NCBI GenBank assembly: GCA_000719105.1
Contig: JODX01000002.1
Coordinates: forward strand, 124,001 to 188,000
Source of the DNA: Streptomyces sclerotialus
GTDB lineage: Bacteria > Actinomycetota > Actinomycetes > Streptomycetales > Streptomycetaceae
Reading direction: 5' to 3'
Length of the DNA stretch: 64,000 bases
The position numbers and the translations under genes are program-made. The notes beneath the pieces were generated by a model. It did not search any database. It was not told where the DNA came from and was given only the letters and a program-made list of their open reading frames with translations. Positions 43,202 through 51,856 of the stretch are shown here, in pieces; the stretch's first letter is position 1, and every line of letters starts with the position of its first letter.

Positions 43202-44893
43202 TTACGTCGGGTCGAGGCCATGGCTGCGGAACCAGGCCAGCGGGTCTATCGCCGAGCCGCCTCCCGGCCGCACCTCGAAGTGGAGGTGAGGGCCGGTCGA
43301 GTTGCCCGAGTCGCCCGAGTACGCGATCAGGTCGCCGGCCTTCACCGACGTACCCGAGGCGACCGCGTACGTGGAGAGGTGGCAGTACCACGTCTCCGTG
43401 CCGTCCTTGGCCGTCACGATCACCATGTTCCCGTACGCGCTGTTTATCTGCGTTCGTACGGTTCCGTCGGTCGCCGCCATGACCGGTGCCCCGTACGTCA
43501 CCGGGAAGTCGATACCGGTGTGCATGGACATCCAGTTGATGCCGGACTGCCCGTAGTAGGCGCTGAGGCCGTGCTGCGACACCGGCAGCGCGAACTTCGG
43601 GCGCAGCCGCTCCTTGCGGGCCGCCTCCTCCGCCGCCTTCTTCGCCTCGGCCTCCTGCTGGGCCTTGAGGTCGATGCGCTCCTGGTGGCGGCTCGCCCGG
43701 TCGGCGAAGTCGTCGGCCCCGGCGGAGAGGGACTGCAACTGGGTGTCGAGCTTGTTGTTGACGGTGGACGGCTTCACCGCGGCGGTCGCCGTGTCCGAGG
43801 CGCTGGCCGTCGTCTCCTTGCCGTCGTCACCGCCCACGCCCACGGAGGCGGCGGCGATGCCGGCGACACCCATGACGCAGGCCGACGGCACGGCGACGGT
43901 CAGCAAGGCGGAACGCTTCGCCGGAGCGGAACGACGTGTCGGCCCACGCCGACGCGAGCGCCCGGCAGCCCGTGCTGCCGCCCGGCCGGCGTCGGGAGCC
44001 GAGGACTCGGCGGGAGCGGCCGACAGGACGTAACCCTCTTCCTGGTGTTCCCCGTGCTCCTCGGGCTCCTCGTGCTCCGGCAGAGCCTCGTGTTCCGGCC
44101 GTCCCGGGTAGCCGTCGGCGGGCATGCCGAAGCCGTCCGGCCCGTCGAACTCGTCCTTCATGGCGGCGGACGGCTCGTGGCCGTAGGGGGCGACCTGCTC
44201 GAAGACCGCGGTGGCCTGCTGGTGATCGACGGCGTCGGGGGAGGAGTGGTCCTGCGGGAACGTCTCGGGGGAAGGGTGCTCGTAGCCGAGGGGGGTGGAA
44301 GTGCCGTCGCCGTTCCACTGTGTCGCGTCGTACGCGCCCGTGTCGAAGAGCTGTGCGCCCGCCCACTGCTGCGTCTGGTCGTGCTGGTGCTGCCCCAGCT
44401 GTCCGGCCTGGCCCAGATGGTCGGCCTGCAGCCAGCCCTGCGCGTTCCACTGCCCGGTCGCCTCGGGGCCCGGCGACTGCGCCGGAATCTCACCGAGATG
44501 CTCGTAACCGGTGGTCCAGCCGGTGCTGTCGTAGCTGCCCGTGTCGTAACCGGCCTGATGGGGGACGGCGTACGGGTCCTGGTGCAGGACCTGGTGGCTG
44601 CCGGTCGACCACTGCGAGGTGTCGTACGAGCCCGTCGCGCCGTTCGCCTGCATGCCGCCGAAGTGGGGGTCGGCCGGATAGGCCGTGGTGTCGAACGCCG
44701 GGGCCGCGAAGCCGCCCGTCGAGGTGACGTCGGTGTGGTGGCCGGTGTCAAAACCTGTGGCGCCGTAGCCGTCGTACGTGGTGAAGTCGCCGTACGAGGC
44801 TTCCTGGTGGCCGTACGACGCGTAGGGCGCCGAGGCCGCATCGGAAGCCGGGGCCGGGGTTGTTGCTGTCCCCGACGGGTGACGGTCGTTCAC
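43202..44893 (-). CDS. M23 family metalloendopeptidase with long repetitive cytoplasmic N-terminus
   Basis: GTG 44893 (VNDRHPSGTATTPAP) has AAAGAGAAG upstream. The 563-residue protein is unusual. The first 330 residues are low-complexity, rich in Gly, Tyr, Gln, His, Asp and Trp, with recurrent YDxxxW motifs (YDTSQW, YDSTGW, YDATQW). After an Arg/Lys patch (RRSAPAKRS) a single transmembrane segment lies at about 332-358. Outside comes a coiled coil of about 75 residues and a peptidase M23 domain with HTGIDFPVTYG (zinc histidine and aspartate) and GPHLHFEV (HxH). It would cut peptidoglycan cross-bridges outside while the long tail sits inside, perhaps binding a divisome or other partner. Confidence 0.9.
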   Translation of the reverse strand: MNDRHPSGTATTPAPASDAASAPYASYGHQEASYGDFTTYDGYGATGFDTGHHTDVTSTGGFAAPAFDTTAYPADPHFGGMQANGATGSYDTSQWSTGSHQVLHQDPYAVPHQAGYDTGSYDSTGWTTGYEHLGEIPAQSPGPEATGQWNAQGWLQADHLGQAGQLGQHQHDQTQQWAGAQLFDTGAYDATQWNGDGTSTPLGYEHPSPETFPQDHSSPDAVDHQQATAVFEQVAPYGHEPSAAMKDEFDGPDGFGMPADGYPGRPEHEALPEHEEPEEHGEHQEEGYVLSAAPAESSAPDAGRAAARAAGRSRRRGPTRRSAPAKRSALLTVAVPSACVMGVAGIAAASVGVGGDDGKETTASASDTATAAVKPSTVNNKLDTQLQSLSAGADDFADRASRHQERIDLKAQQEAEAKKAAEEAARKERLRPKFALPVSQHGLSAYYGQSGINWMSMHTGIDFPVTYGAPVMAATDGTVRTQINSAYGNMVIVTAKDGTETWYCHLSTYAVASGTSVKAGDLIAYSGDSGNSTGPHLHFEVRPGGGSAIDPLAWFRSHGLDPT

Positions 44894-45123
44894 CAACTTC
44901 TCTTTCGCCTCGACAACAGGGGCTGGCAGAGCAGTGCGGCGACTGTACCCGTCGGTATGCGGGCGCGACAATCTTCAACCGGTTTCATGCCTCCAGGAAA
45001 CGGGCATTCGAGCGTCTTTCGGTGCTCTGTGTACACAGCTTTGGCCTTGCGTTCGACAAGCGTTCGAAAGGAGATCGCTGTGCAGTGGCTGTGAGAGGGG
45101 TGCTGACGGTCCAGGCGGGGCGA

Positions 45124-46098
45124 TCACGCCACGGTCAGTCCCCCTGAGCCGGTTCCCGTCTCCCGGGCGGACCCGTCGGCCGCTGCGCCGTGTGCCGGGT
45201 CGAGGTCGAGCGCCTGCCGTATGCCGGTGGCCACGGCGGGGTGGACGGGCAGGGCGAGATGTCCGATGCCGCTCACCTGCACGTTCTGCACCATCAGGTC
45301 CGGGTGGTCGATGGACGCGGTCTCCAGCGGATCCATCAGGTGGTCGAGGTCGCTCCAGAAGGCCACGAAGTGCGTACGGCAGCCGGGTGCCGGCCCCCGC
45401 AACTCCTCGAGCACCGCGGAGCCCGGCCGCATCTGGCGGACGATCGGATGGGCGTTCGCCAGCGGGGCCACACGGGTGCCCGCGTGCGGGGTGCCGAGCG
45501 TGACGAGGGTGCGGACACGGGCATCCCCGCCGAGCCGCTGCACGTAGTACCGCGCTATCAGACCGCCCAGGCTGTGCCCCACGATGTCCACCCGCTCCTG
45601 GCCCGTACGCTCGCAGATGTCCGCTATGTGCCGGCCGAGTAGTTCGGCGGCGGTGCGGATGTCGCAGGTGAGGGGCGAGTAGTTGAGCGACTCGATCTGC
45701 CGGCGGCCGTGCTGTGCGAGTGAACGGCGCAGCAGGACGAAGACGGAGCGGTTGTCTATGAATCCGTGGAGCAGGACGACCGGGGGCTTGGCCTCGGTGG
45801 GCAGCGGGGCGGTGTCGGGCGGCAGCGGCTCGGGGACCGGCCTGCGTTCCTGGATGATCCCGGACGGATAGAGGAGCAGATGACCTGCGAGGATCGCGAA
45901 CTCCAGCGCGGTCGCTTTCAGCAGGGACACCGAGAGGCCCGCGAGTCTGCCGGGAAGATGGGTGAAATCCGGAAGTCCTGGAAGTCCTGGAAGTCCTGGA
46001 AGCCCTGCCAGTCCTGGCAGACTCGAGAGGTCGGGGAAGCCGGGTAAGCGGCGCTGACAGAGCGGCAGAAAAGGCAGTGCTGCCTGGGTGACCTTCAT
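45124..46098 (-). CDS. Alpha/beta hydrolase, triacylglycerol lipase-like
   Basis: The 324-residue protein has an oxyanion segment VVLLHGFIDNRSVF (HGF 111-113), the nucleophile elbow GHSLGG (S176), TLGTPHAGTRVAPL and a C-terminal His in SGIGHLALPVHP. This is the pattern of lipase class 2 or LipA-type enzymes. The N-terminus is odd: after MKVTQAALPFLPL come four LPG-type units encoded by a 9-bp repeat, then a hydrophobic segment (LSVSLLKATALEFAILAGHLLLY), probably a membrane anchor or signal. The substrate is a lipid ester or depolymerised polyester, but cannot be fixed. The gene diverges from icmB with a 620-base gap. Confidence 0.87.
   Translation of the reverse strand: MKVTQAALPFLPLCQRRLPGFPDLSSLPGLAGLPGLPGLPGLPDFTHLPGRLAGLSVSLLKATALEFAILAGHLLLYPSGIIQERRPVPEPLPPDTAPLPTEAKPPVVLLHGFIDNRSVFVLLRRSLAQHGRRQIESLNYSPLTCDIRTAAELLGRHIADICERTGQERVDIVGHSLGGLIARYYVQRLGGDARVRTLVTLGTPHAGTRVAPLANAHPIVRQMRPGSAVLEELRGPAPGCRTHFVAFWSDLDHLMDPLETASIDHPDLMVQNVQVSGIGHLALPVHPAVATGIRQALDLDPAHGAAADGSARETGTGSGGLTVA
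45970..46016. repeat. 9-bp coding microsatellite (GGAAGTCCT) in the hydrolase N-terminus
   Basis: Four to five tandem copies of GGAAGTCCT (plus strand) encode LPG/GLP triads. Slippage would add or remove three residues without changing the frame. Confidence 0.85.
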
Positions 46099-46718
46099 GG
46101 CCGACCTCCCGTCGGCACGCGGGAGGACTCCTCTGTCCCCCGTGTGCGCTCATGGTGAACCGTGTCGGAGGTGGGCGACGGTGCGAGTGCGGCGTGTGCG
46201 ACGCGTGGGGCGTCGGTGACGCGACGACGGTCTCTGCTCCACTGGTGACGTAGTGCCCCGCCGTGTTCACGGCAGAGCTTCTCCCCGTCATCGGGTGAGC
46301 GTGGGTCCCCGCTTTCGTGCTCGTGCCATCGCCGAAGCGCCCCATCACTGTCGCCTCCCGCAGGCGGTGCGGCGGTGCGGCAACCTCGTGACGGCTCTCC
46401 TTGCGCACTGCCCGATCGTGGCGCTCGCGCCACGGGTGCGTGCGGCGTGTATGCCCTCGATCCCCGCGACGCGTGTGCCGCGGGAACTCGGAACAGTGCG
46501 CGGCGAACGTGTCCCACGTGTGATTTCCCCCTCGGTCTCCACCGTGAAACTGCCGGTTGCGGGATGCTGGCGATAACGTTCGTTCACTTCCCGGCCGTGC
46601 GGTGCGGGGAGCCCGTGCCTGCGACGCATCCGGCGCGGTGGATGAGGTGTGCGTGGTCTGCGCCCTGTGCGTCGCTACGTTCAGTACGGGTTGGTGTAGT
46701 CGTTACATGGAGGCAGTG
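46099..46718. other. Divergent intergenic region between hydrolase and icmB
   Basis: The 620 bases contain no convincing gene, terminator or RNA. GGAGG at 46709-46713 is the icmB ribosome-binding site. Promoters must be present but are not resolved. Confidence 0.4.
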
Positions 46719-47135
<417 letters not shown>

Positions 47136-47150
47136 CCGTTTGCCACGTGC

Positions 47151-47182
47151 GGTCTGTGTGGTCCGTGTGGTCCGTGCGGTCC
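47151..47182. repeat. 9-bp tandem repeat (GGTCCGTGT) after icmB
   Basis: Three to four copies of GGTCCGTGT-type units lie between icmB and the convergent DUF5691 gene, next to a GACGCCGACGGCG run. It is noncoding. Confidence 0.7.
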
Positions 47183-47308
47183 ATATAGGCCGTGACGCCG
47201 ACGGCGACGCCGACGTCGGCGCACAAGCAGTTGCCGGGCGTGGTGGGGCGTCGGTGGTTCGTGCGGCTGCCGTTGGCGGTGCGGCCGGTGGCGGCCCGGG
47301 GCGCCGGG

Positions 47309-48928
47309 TCATGGTGAGGTCAGCTCCTCTCGCATCACGGCGCGCAGGCGCAACGTGGTGACGAGTCGCTGAAAGGCCTCCGACCAGTACCCACCGGCTC
47401 CTGGCGACGCGTCCTCCGCCTCCTCGGGGGTGGCCGTGAGCGCGTTCAGCCGGGCGGCTTCGGAGGGCTCCAGGCACCGCTCGGCGAGCCCCATCACCCC
47501 GCTGAAGCTCCAGGGGTAACTGCCGGCGTCCCGCGCGATGTTCAGCGCGTCCACCACCGCGCGTCCCAGTGCCGGCGACCACGGCACCGCACAGACCCCG
47601 AGCAACTGGAACGACTCCGACAGACCGTGGGCCGCGATGAAACCCGCCACCCACTCGGACCGCTCGTCCGCGTCCAGCGTCGCGAGGAGTTTGGCCCGCT
47701 CCGCGAGTGACACGGCACCGGGGCCGGCCGCCTCCGGTATGGAGGGCGTCCCCAGCAGGGCCCTGGACCAGCCGGGATCCCGCTGGCGAACCGCTGCCCG
47801 GGACCACGCGGCGTGCAGTTCGTCCCGCCAGTCGTCCGCCACCGGCAACGCCACGATCTCCTCCGGCGTACGCCCACCGAGCCGCGGCGACCATGATCCG
47901 AGCGGCGTTGCCTCCACCAACTGGCCGAGCCACCAGGACCGCTCGCCGCGCCCCGCCGGCGCCTTGGCCACCACTCCGTCGCGCTCCATGCCCGCGTCGC
48001 ACTCGTGCGGCGGCTCGACCACGAGCGTGGGAGCGGTCCGGGTGTGGTCGACCGCCACGCACGCCCCCGCGCGGCCGGCCATCCGTGCGGCCAGTGCGGA
48101 GCCCGGCATCGCGGACAGCAGCTCGGCGGCGGTGGCCCGTACGTTGCGGCTGCGATCGGCCAACGCCCGTTCCAGAAAGGACTCGTCCTCCGCTTGGAGT
48201 CCTGTCCGCAGCGAATCGAGGAACATCAGCCTGTCCTCGGCCCGCTCCGTCGCCCATGTGCTCTCGAGCAGCTCCCTGGCGGCCGCCGGTTCCTGTGCCC
48301 GGATCGCCGACAGGAGCGCGACGCGTTCGGCGAAAAGGCCTTCCTGCCACAGCCGCCGGACACGATCGGCGTCCCGGAGATCCGGCACGTCGCTGCTTCC
48401 GCCCGGCGCGGCCCGCAGTGCGAAACGCCAGTCCGGATTCAGCCGGGCCAGCCACAGCGCGCGCGGGCCCGCGAACGTCAGCGCCGCCGGCCGCAGATCG
48501 GTACGCCCCCGTGCCGCGTCCAACAGCGCGGGCAGTGCCTCGGGAGGCGCCGCGAAGCCGCGCGCGTTGGCCAGGGCCAGCCACTGCGGCAGCAGTTCCA
48601 TGAGATCGGGAGCCGAACCCCTGCGGCCGCCGCCCGCGCCCGGCCGGTCGGCCAGAAGCATCGCCAGTCTGCGTGCCGCGGCATACGGGAGCGGTGGCCG
48701 TGGGTCCTCGGCCGCGGGCGCCGGCCGTGCCGCCGACGGCGCCGGCCGCAGGCCCGCCCGGCGCCGCACGGTCTCCACGGCCGCCGCGTCCAGCAACGCC
48801 GCGGGCGCCTCCTGCCCGGCCGCGAGCCCGGGAGCCGGACGCCGGTCGGTACCCAGCAGCGCGACGGTCACGAGCTCCTCCCAACGGCTCGCGTCCGGTG
48901 TCTCCGGAGGAGTGGTGATGCCGTTCAT
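47309..48928 (-). CDS. DUF5691 family protein, second gene of SWIM operon
   Basis: The start at 48928 (MNGITTPPETPDAS) follows GGAAGGA on the mRNA. The 539-residue protein is cytoplasmic and largely helical, with repeated Leu/Ala/Arg helices. Phrases such as WEELVTVALLGTDRRP, LLPQWLALANARG, FLERALADRSRNVRATAAELLSAMPGSALAARM and YWSEAFQRLVTTLRLRAVMREEL fit the DUF5691 family as I know it. RNVRATAAELL looks like a HEAT-type repeat. DUF5691 genes commonly sit with SWIM zinc-finger, MoxR, DUF5682 and VWA genes. It lies 144 bases downstream of the SWIM gene and probably shares its damage-type promoter. The biochemical role is unknown. Confidence 0.83.
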   Translation of the reverse strand: MNGITTPPETPDASRWEELVTVALLGTDRRPAPGLAAGQEAPAALLDAAAVETVRRRAGLRPAPSAARPAPAAEDPRPPLPYAAARRLAMLLADRPGAGGGRRGSAPDLMELLPQWLALANARGFAAPPEALPALLDAARGRTDLRPAALTFAGPRALWLARLNPDWRFALRAAPGGSSDVPDLRDADRVRRLWQEGLFAERVALLSAIRAQEPAAARELLESTWATERAEDRLMFLDSLRTGLQAEDESFLERALADRSRNVRATAAELLSAMPGSALAARMAGRAGACVAVDHTRTAPTLVVEPPHECDAGMERDGVVAKAPAGRGERSWWLGQLVEATPLGSWSPRLGGRTPEEIVALPVADDWRDELHAAWSRAAVRQRDPGWSRALLGTPSIPEAAGPGAVSLAERAKLLATLDADERSEWVAGFIAAHGLSESFQLLGVCAVPWSPALGRAVVDALNIARDAGSYPWSFSGVMGLAERCLEPSEAARLNALTATPEEAEDASPGAGGYWSEAFQRLVTTLRLRAVMREELTSP

Positions 48929-49072
48929 GTGCGTCCTTCCGGGGCGATGGTCGGTGGTCGGTGGAGGGGGCGGGGTGGGGCCGGTGCCGTGGGAGACCGG
49001 GTACGGCCTCGGACCGTCCCCGCCCGCCCCCATGCGGTCATCCGCCCGCGTGTCCTCGAGTACGGCCGTGTC

Positions 49073-50428
49073 TCAGCACAACCCCACCGCCTCCCCCTCT
49101 CTCTCCGGCCAGGCCGTCAGTGGTGTGAAGCCTCGATGACCGCACTCGCCGAAGACCGTGACGGGAGCGCCGCCGGAGAGGGCGACGAGGCGCCACAGGC
49201 CCGGCCGGGAACGGGCCGAGGGCGTGAGCGGCAGGGCGAGGTCGCCGTCCGCGTCCGCCAGTTGCCAGGAGTCGCCGTCCGGGGCCGGGATCACCCTGGC
49301 CAGGGTGACCGGCACGGAGTCCAGCCACGGATCGTCGCGCAATGCCTCGCCGTACCGGGCGGCGGCCTCCGCCGGGGTGACCCCGGGCGGTCGTATCGCC
49401 GCGGGTGCGGGCGCGGTGAACCGCTCGCCCAGGGTGCTGCGCAGCTGCCCCGCGCCGGGGTACGCCGAGACCTCCGCCTCGAACGCCAGACCCACCGGAA
49501 GGGCCAGCTCCGGAGCCCGCCCGGCCGCACCGTAGGAGAGGAGCAGCGCCGTACGGCCGGACTCGGCGCCGTACAGCCAGATCCGGCGCGTCGTCAGGCG
49601 GGCGTCCACCGTGTCGTACTGGGCGAGCACCAGCCAGCGGTCCCGGACGGGCGGCCCGTCCGGCGAGCCGGGCAGTCCGACCCGGGAACGCACCGTCGCC
49701 GCGAGGCCGTCCGGCAGGCGCTCACGCCGCAGCCAGCCCTGGTCGAGCAGATGGAGCAGCGCGCACTCCTCCAGCAGGCGCACCGGCCAGTCGGCGCCCG
49801 AGCCCGGTACGGCCCCCAGCTCCCGCACGCGTGCGGCGAGACCCGGTGCCTGCGCGTCGACCATGCGGGCCGCCGTCTCCTCCCACAGCCCGTACCCGGC
49901 CTGCTCGGCGCCCGCCAGGCCGCCCCTCAGCAGGTCGGCCAGCCGCTGCTCCAGCTCGGCCGCCCCCGCGGTGATCCGTTCGGCGCGCCGCTCCGCCCGG
50001 CGGCGCGCCGCTTCCGGATCACCCGATGCGGCCCCAGATGCCGCGCCCGTCGTCGTCCTCCGGGCCTCGGCACGCCGCCTCCGCCCGGCCAGCCACTGCT
50101 CGGCCCAGTCCGGCGCCTGCGCACGCGGCACCAGCGCCTCGTCGCCCGCCCAGAGCAACAGCAGCCCCAGCGCGTGCTTGCAAGGAAACTTGCGGCTCGG
50201 ACAACTGCACTTGTACGCGGGTCCACCGGCGTCCGCGACGTCGATGACCGTCTGATACGGCTTGCTGCCACTGCCCTTGCACAGTCCCCACACCGTCCCC
50301 TCGTCAGAACTGCCCGCCTCCGACCACGGCCCGGCCGCGCCGAGTTTGCTTCCCGCTTTGCGTGACGCTGCGTCAGGAGCCAATGCGAGCACCTGCTCAG
50401 CCGTCCAGCGCACCCCCTGCTGAGTCAT
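49073..50428 (-). CDS. SWIM zinc-finger protein, first gene of divergent operon
   Basis: ATG 50428 (MTQQGVRWTAEQVLAL) is chosen because the -10 hexamer TACCTT ends 8 bases upstream, so the mRNA would start at the ATG and be leaderless. The 451-residue protein has a SWIM zinc finger CxCx6CxH: C74, C76, C83 and H85 in YKCSCPSRKFPCKHALGL. The rest is helical, with a region after 300 that has DRWLVLAQYDTVDARLTTRRIWLYG. SWIM domains bind DNA or protein and are found in recombination helper proteins in eukaryotes. Here the partners are DUF5691 downstream and the divergent MoxR operon. A damage-type promoter suggests a link to DNA repair, which is inference. Confidence 0.86.
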   Translation of the reverse strand: MTQQGVRWTAEQVLALAPDAASRKAGSKLGAAGPWSEAGSSDEGTVWGLCKGSGSKPYQTVIDVADAGGPAYKCSCPSRKFPCKHALGLLLLWAGDEALVPRAQAPDWAEQWLAGRRRRAEARRTTTGAASGAASGDPEAARRRAERRAERITAGAAELEQRLADLLRGGLAGAEQAGYGLWEETAARMVDAQAPGLAARVRELGAVPGSGADWPVRLLEECALLHLLDQGWLRRERLPDGLAATVRSRVGLPGSPDGPPVRDRWLVLAQYDTVDARLTTRRIWLYGAESGRTALLLSYGAAGRAPELALPVGLAFEAEVSAYPGAGQLRSTLGERFTAPAPAAIRPPGVTPAEAAARYGEALRDDPWLDSVPVTLARVIPAPDGDSWQLADADGDLALPLTPSARSRPGLWRLVALSGGAPVTVFGECGHRGFTPLTAWPEREGEAVGLC

Positions 50429-50435
50429 GGTCCCG

Positions 50436-50519
50436 AAGGTAGGACCCGCCACTGACAATCGGCCTCGGCGAGGTCATTCGCGCTGGTCAGAACGCATTGT
50501 CAGTGGCGTGGTGCACGGT
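50436..50519. promoter_or_regulatory. Divergent PafBC-type (RecA-independent) DNA-damage promoters
   Basis: CGCCACTGACAAT (50447-50459) and ATTGTCAGTGGCG (50496-50508) form a perfect 13-bp inverted repeat 36 bases apart. Minus strand: TTGTCAGTGGC, six bases, then TACCTT (plus 50436-50441), matching the recA-type promoter TTGTCAGTGGC-N6-TAGggT known in Streptomyces. Plus strand: the same box, six bases, then CACGGT (50514-50519), one mismatch from TANNNT. Both operons would respond to DNA damage. Confidence 0.75.
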
Positions 50520-50571
50520 GGACACCAGATCCGAAGCGGCCGACCAGGCCGAGCTGGAGGGGGACTCCGTC

Positions 50572-51771
50572 ATGCCCGTTTCCGGGAACCCGACGACCGT
50601 CGACGACAGCCGCAACCAGTCCGCGTCCGCGAACGCGCCCGCGGGCCCGGGCACGCACACGAGCGGGCGCACGCCCGCGGAACGATCGGGGGACGAGGCG
50701 CTGCGCCCGCACGCCGAGCACGCCTTCGCGGCGGAACTCGCCGCGCTGGCCGCGCAGGACGACCGGCCCCGTCCGGCCCGCTGGAAGCTCTCGCCGTGGG
50801 CCGTGGCCACGTACCTGCTCGGCGGCACACTGCCCGACGGCACGGTGATCACGCCGAAGTACGTGGGCCCGCGCCGCATCGTCGAGGTGGCCGTCACGAC
50901 TCTCGCCACCGACCGCGCCCTGCTCCTGCTCGGGGTGCCCGGCACCGCGAAGACCTGGGTGTCCGAGCATCTGGCGGCGGCGGTCAGCGGTGACTCCACG
51001 CTCCTCGTGCAGGGCACGGCCGGCACACCGGAGGAGGCGATCCGCTACGGCTGGAACTACGCACAGCTGCTCGCCCACGGCCCCAGCCGCGACGCGCTCG
51101 TGCCCAGCCCGGTCATGCGGGCCATGGCCGAGGGCATGACGGCCCGCGTGGAGGAGCTCACCCGTATCCCGGCGGACGTCCAGGACACCCTGATCACGAT
51201 TCTGTCCGAGAAGACGCTGCCGATCCCGGAGCTGGGGCAGGAGGTGCAGGCCGTCCGCGGCTTCAACCTGATCGCCACGGCGAACGACCGCGACCGTGGG
51301 GTGAACGACCTGTCGAGCGCCCTGCGCCGTCGCTTCAACACGGTGGTGCTGCCGCTGCCGGAGAGCGCCGACGCCGAGGTCGACATCGTCTCGCGCCGCG
51401 TCGACCAGATCGGCCGTTCCCTGGACCTGCCGGCGGCGCCCGACGGCATCGACGAGATCCGGCGTGTGGTGACCGTCTTCCGCGAACTGCGCGACGGGGT
51501 GACGGCCGACGGCCGCACGAAGCTGAAGTCGCCCAGCGGCACGCTGTCCACGGCCGAGGCCATCTCGGTCGTCACAGGCGGCCTGGCCCTGGCCGCCCAC
51601 TTCGGCGACGGCGTGCTGCGCGCTTCCGACGTGGCCGCCGGAATCCTCGGCGCGGTCGTCCGCGATCCGGCGGCCGACCGCGTGATCTGGCAGGAGTACC
51701 TGGAGGCGGTGGTCCGTGAGCGCGACGGGTGGACGGACTTCTACCGGGCGTGCCGGGAGGTGAGCGCGTGA
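50572..51771 (+). CDS. MoxR-type AAA+ ATPase
   Basis: ATG 50572 follows GGAGGGGGA; the open frame reaches back to 50497 but that part overlaps the promoter. The 399-residue protein has a disordered N-terminus of 60 residues and a MoxR AAA+ core. Walker A is GVPGTAKT (121-128); the Walker B region lies in VQDTLITILSEKTLPIPELG; sensor 1 is FNLIATANDRDRG and the Arg-finger segment SSALRRRFNTVVLPLP. MoxR proteins remodel or load partners, usually with a VWA protein in the same operon (as RavA-ViaA, NorQ-NorD). The VWA partner is two genes on. The gene sits on the + side of the damage-type promoter. Confidence 0.92.
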   Translation: MPVSGNPTTVDDSRNQSASANAPAGPGTHTSGRTPAERSGDEALRPHAEHAFAAELAALAAQDDRPRPARWKLSPWAVATYLLGGTLPDGTVITPKYVGPRRIVEVAVTTLATDRALLLLGVPGTAKTWVSEHLAAAVSGDSTLLVQGTAGTPEEAIRYGWNYAQLLAHGPSRDALVPSPVMRAMAEGMTARVEELTRIPADVQDTLITILSEKTLPIPELGQEVQAVRGFNLIATANDRDRGVNDLSSALRRRFNTVVLPLPESADAEVDIVSRRVDQIGRSLDLPAAPDGIDEIRRVVTVFRELRDGVTADGRTKLKSPSGTLSTAEAISVVTGGLALAAHFGDGVLRASDVAAGILGAVVRDPAADRVIWQEYLEAVVRERDGWTDFYRACREVSA

Positions 51772-51856
51772 GCGGGTTCCGCGCAGCGGGGCACGGTCGT
51801 CGGCAGGCGGGTGCCCGGGGGACCGGGCCGGGGATGTGGGGACGGCGGGGGAGCTG

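Noticed and set aside
44894..45123. Riboswitch upstream of the M23 gene
   Set aside because: The leader shows no ydaO, cobalamin or other known core and no strong hairpin.
46099..46718. Cobalamin riboswitch upstream of icmB
   Set aside because: I could not find the B12-box or a closing stem; the gap holds only the ribosome-binding site.
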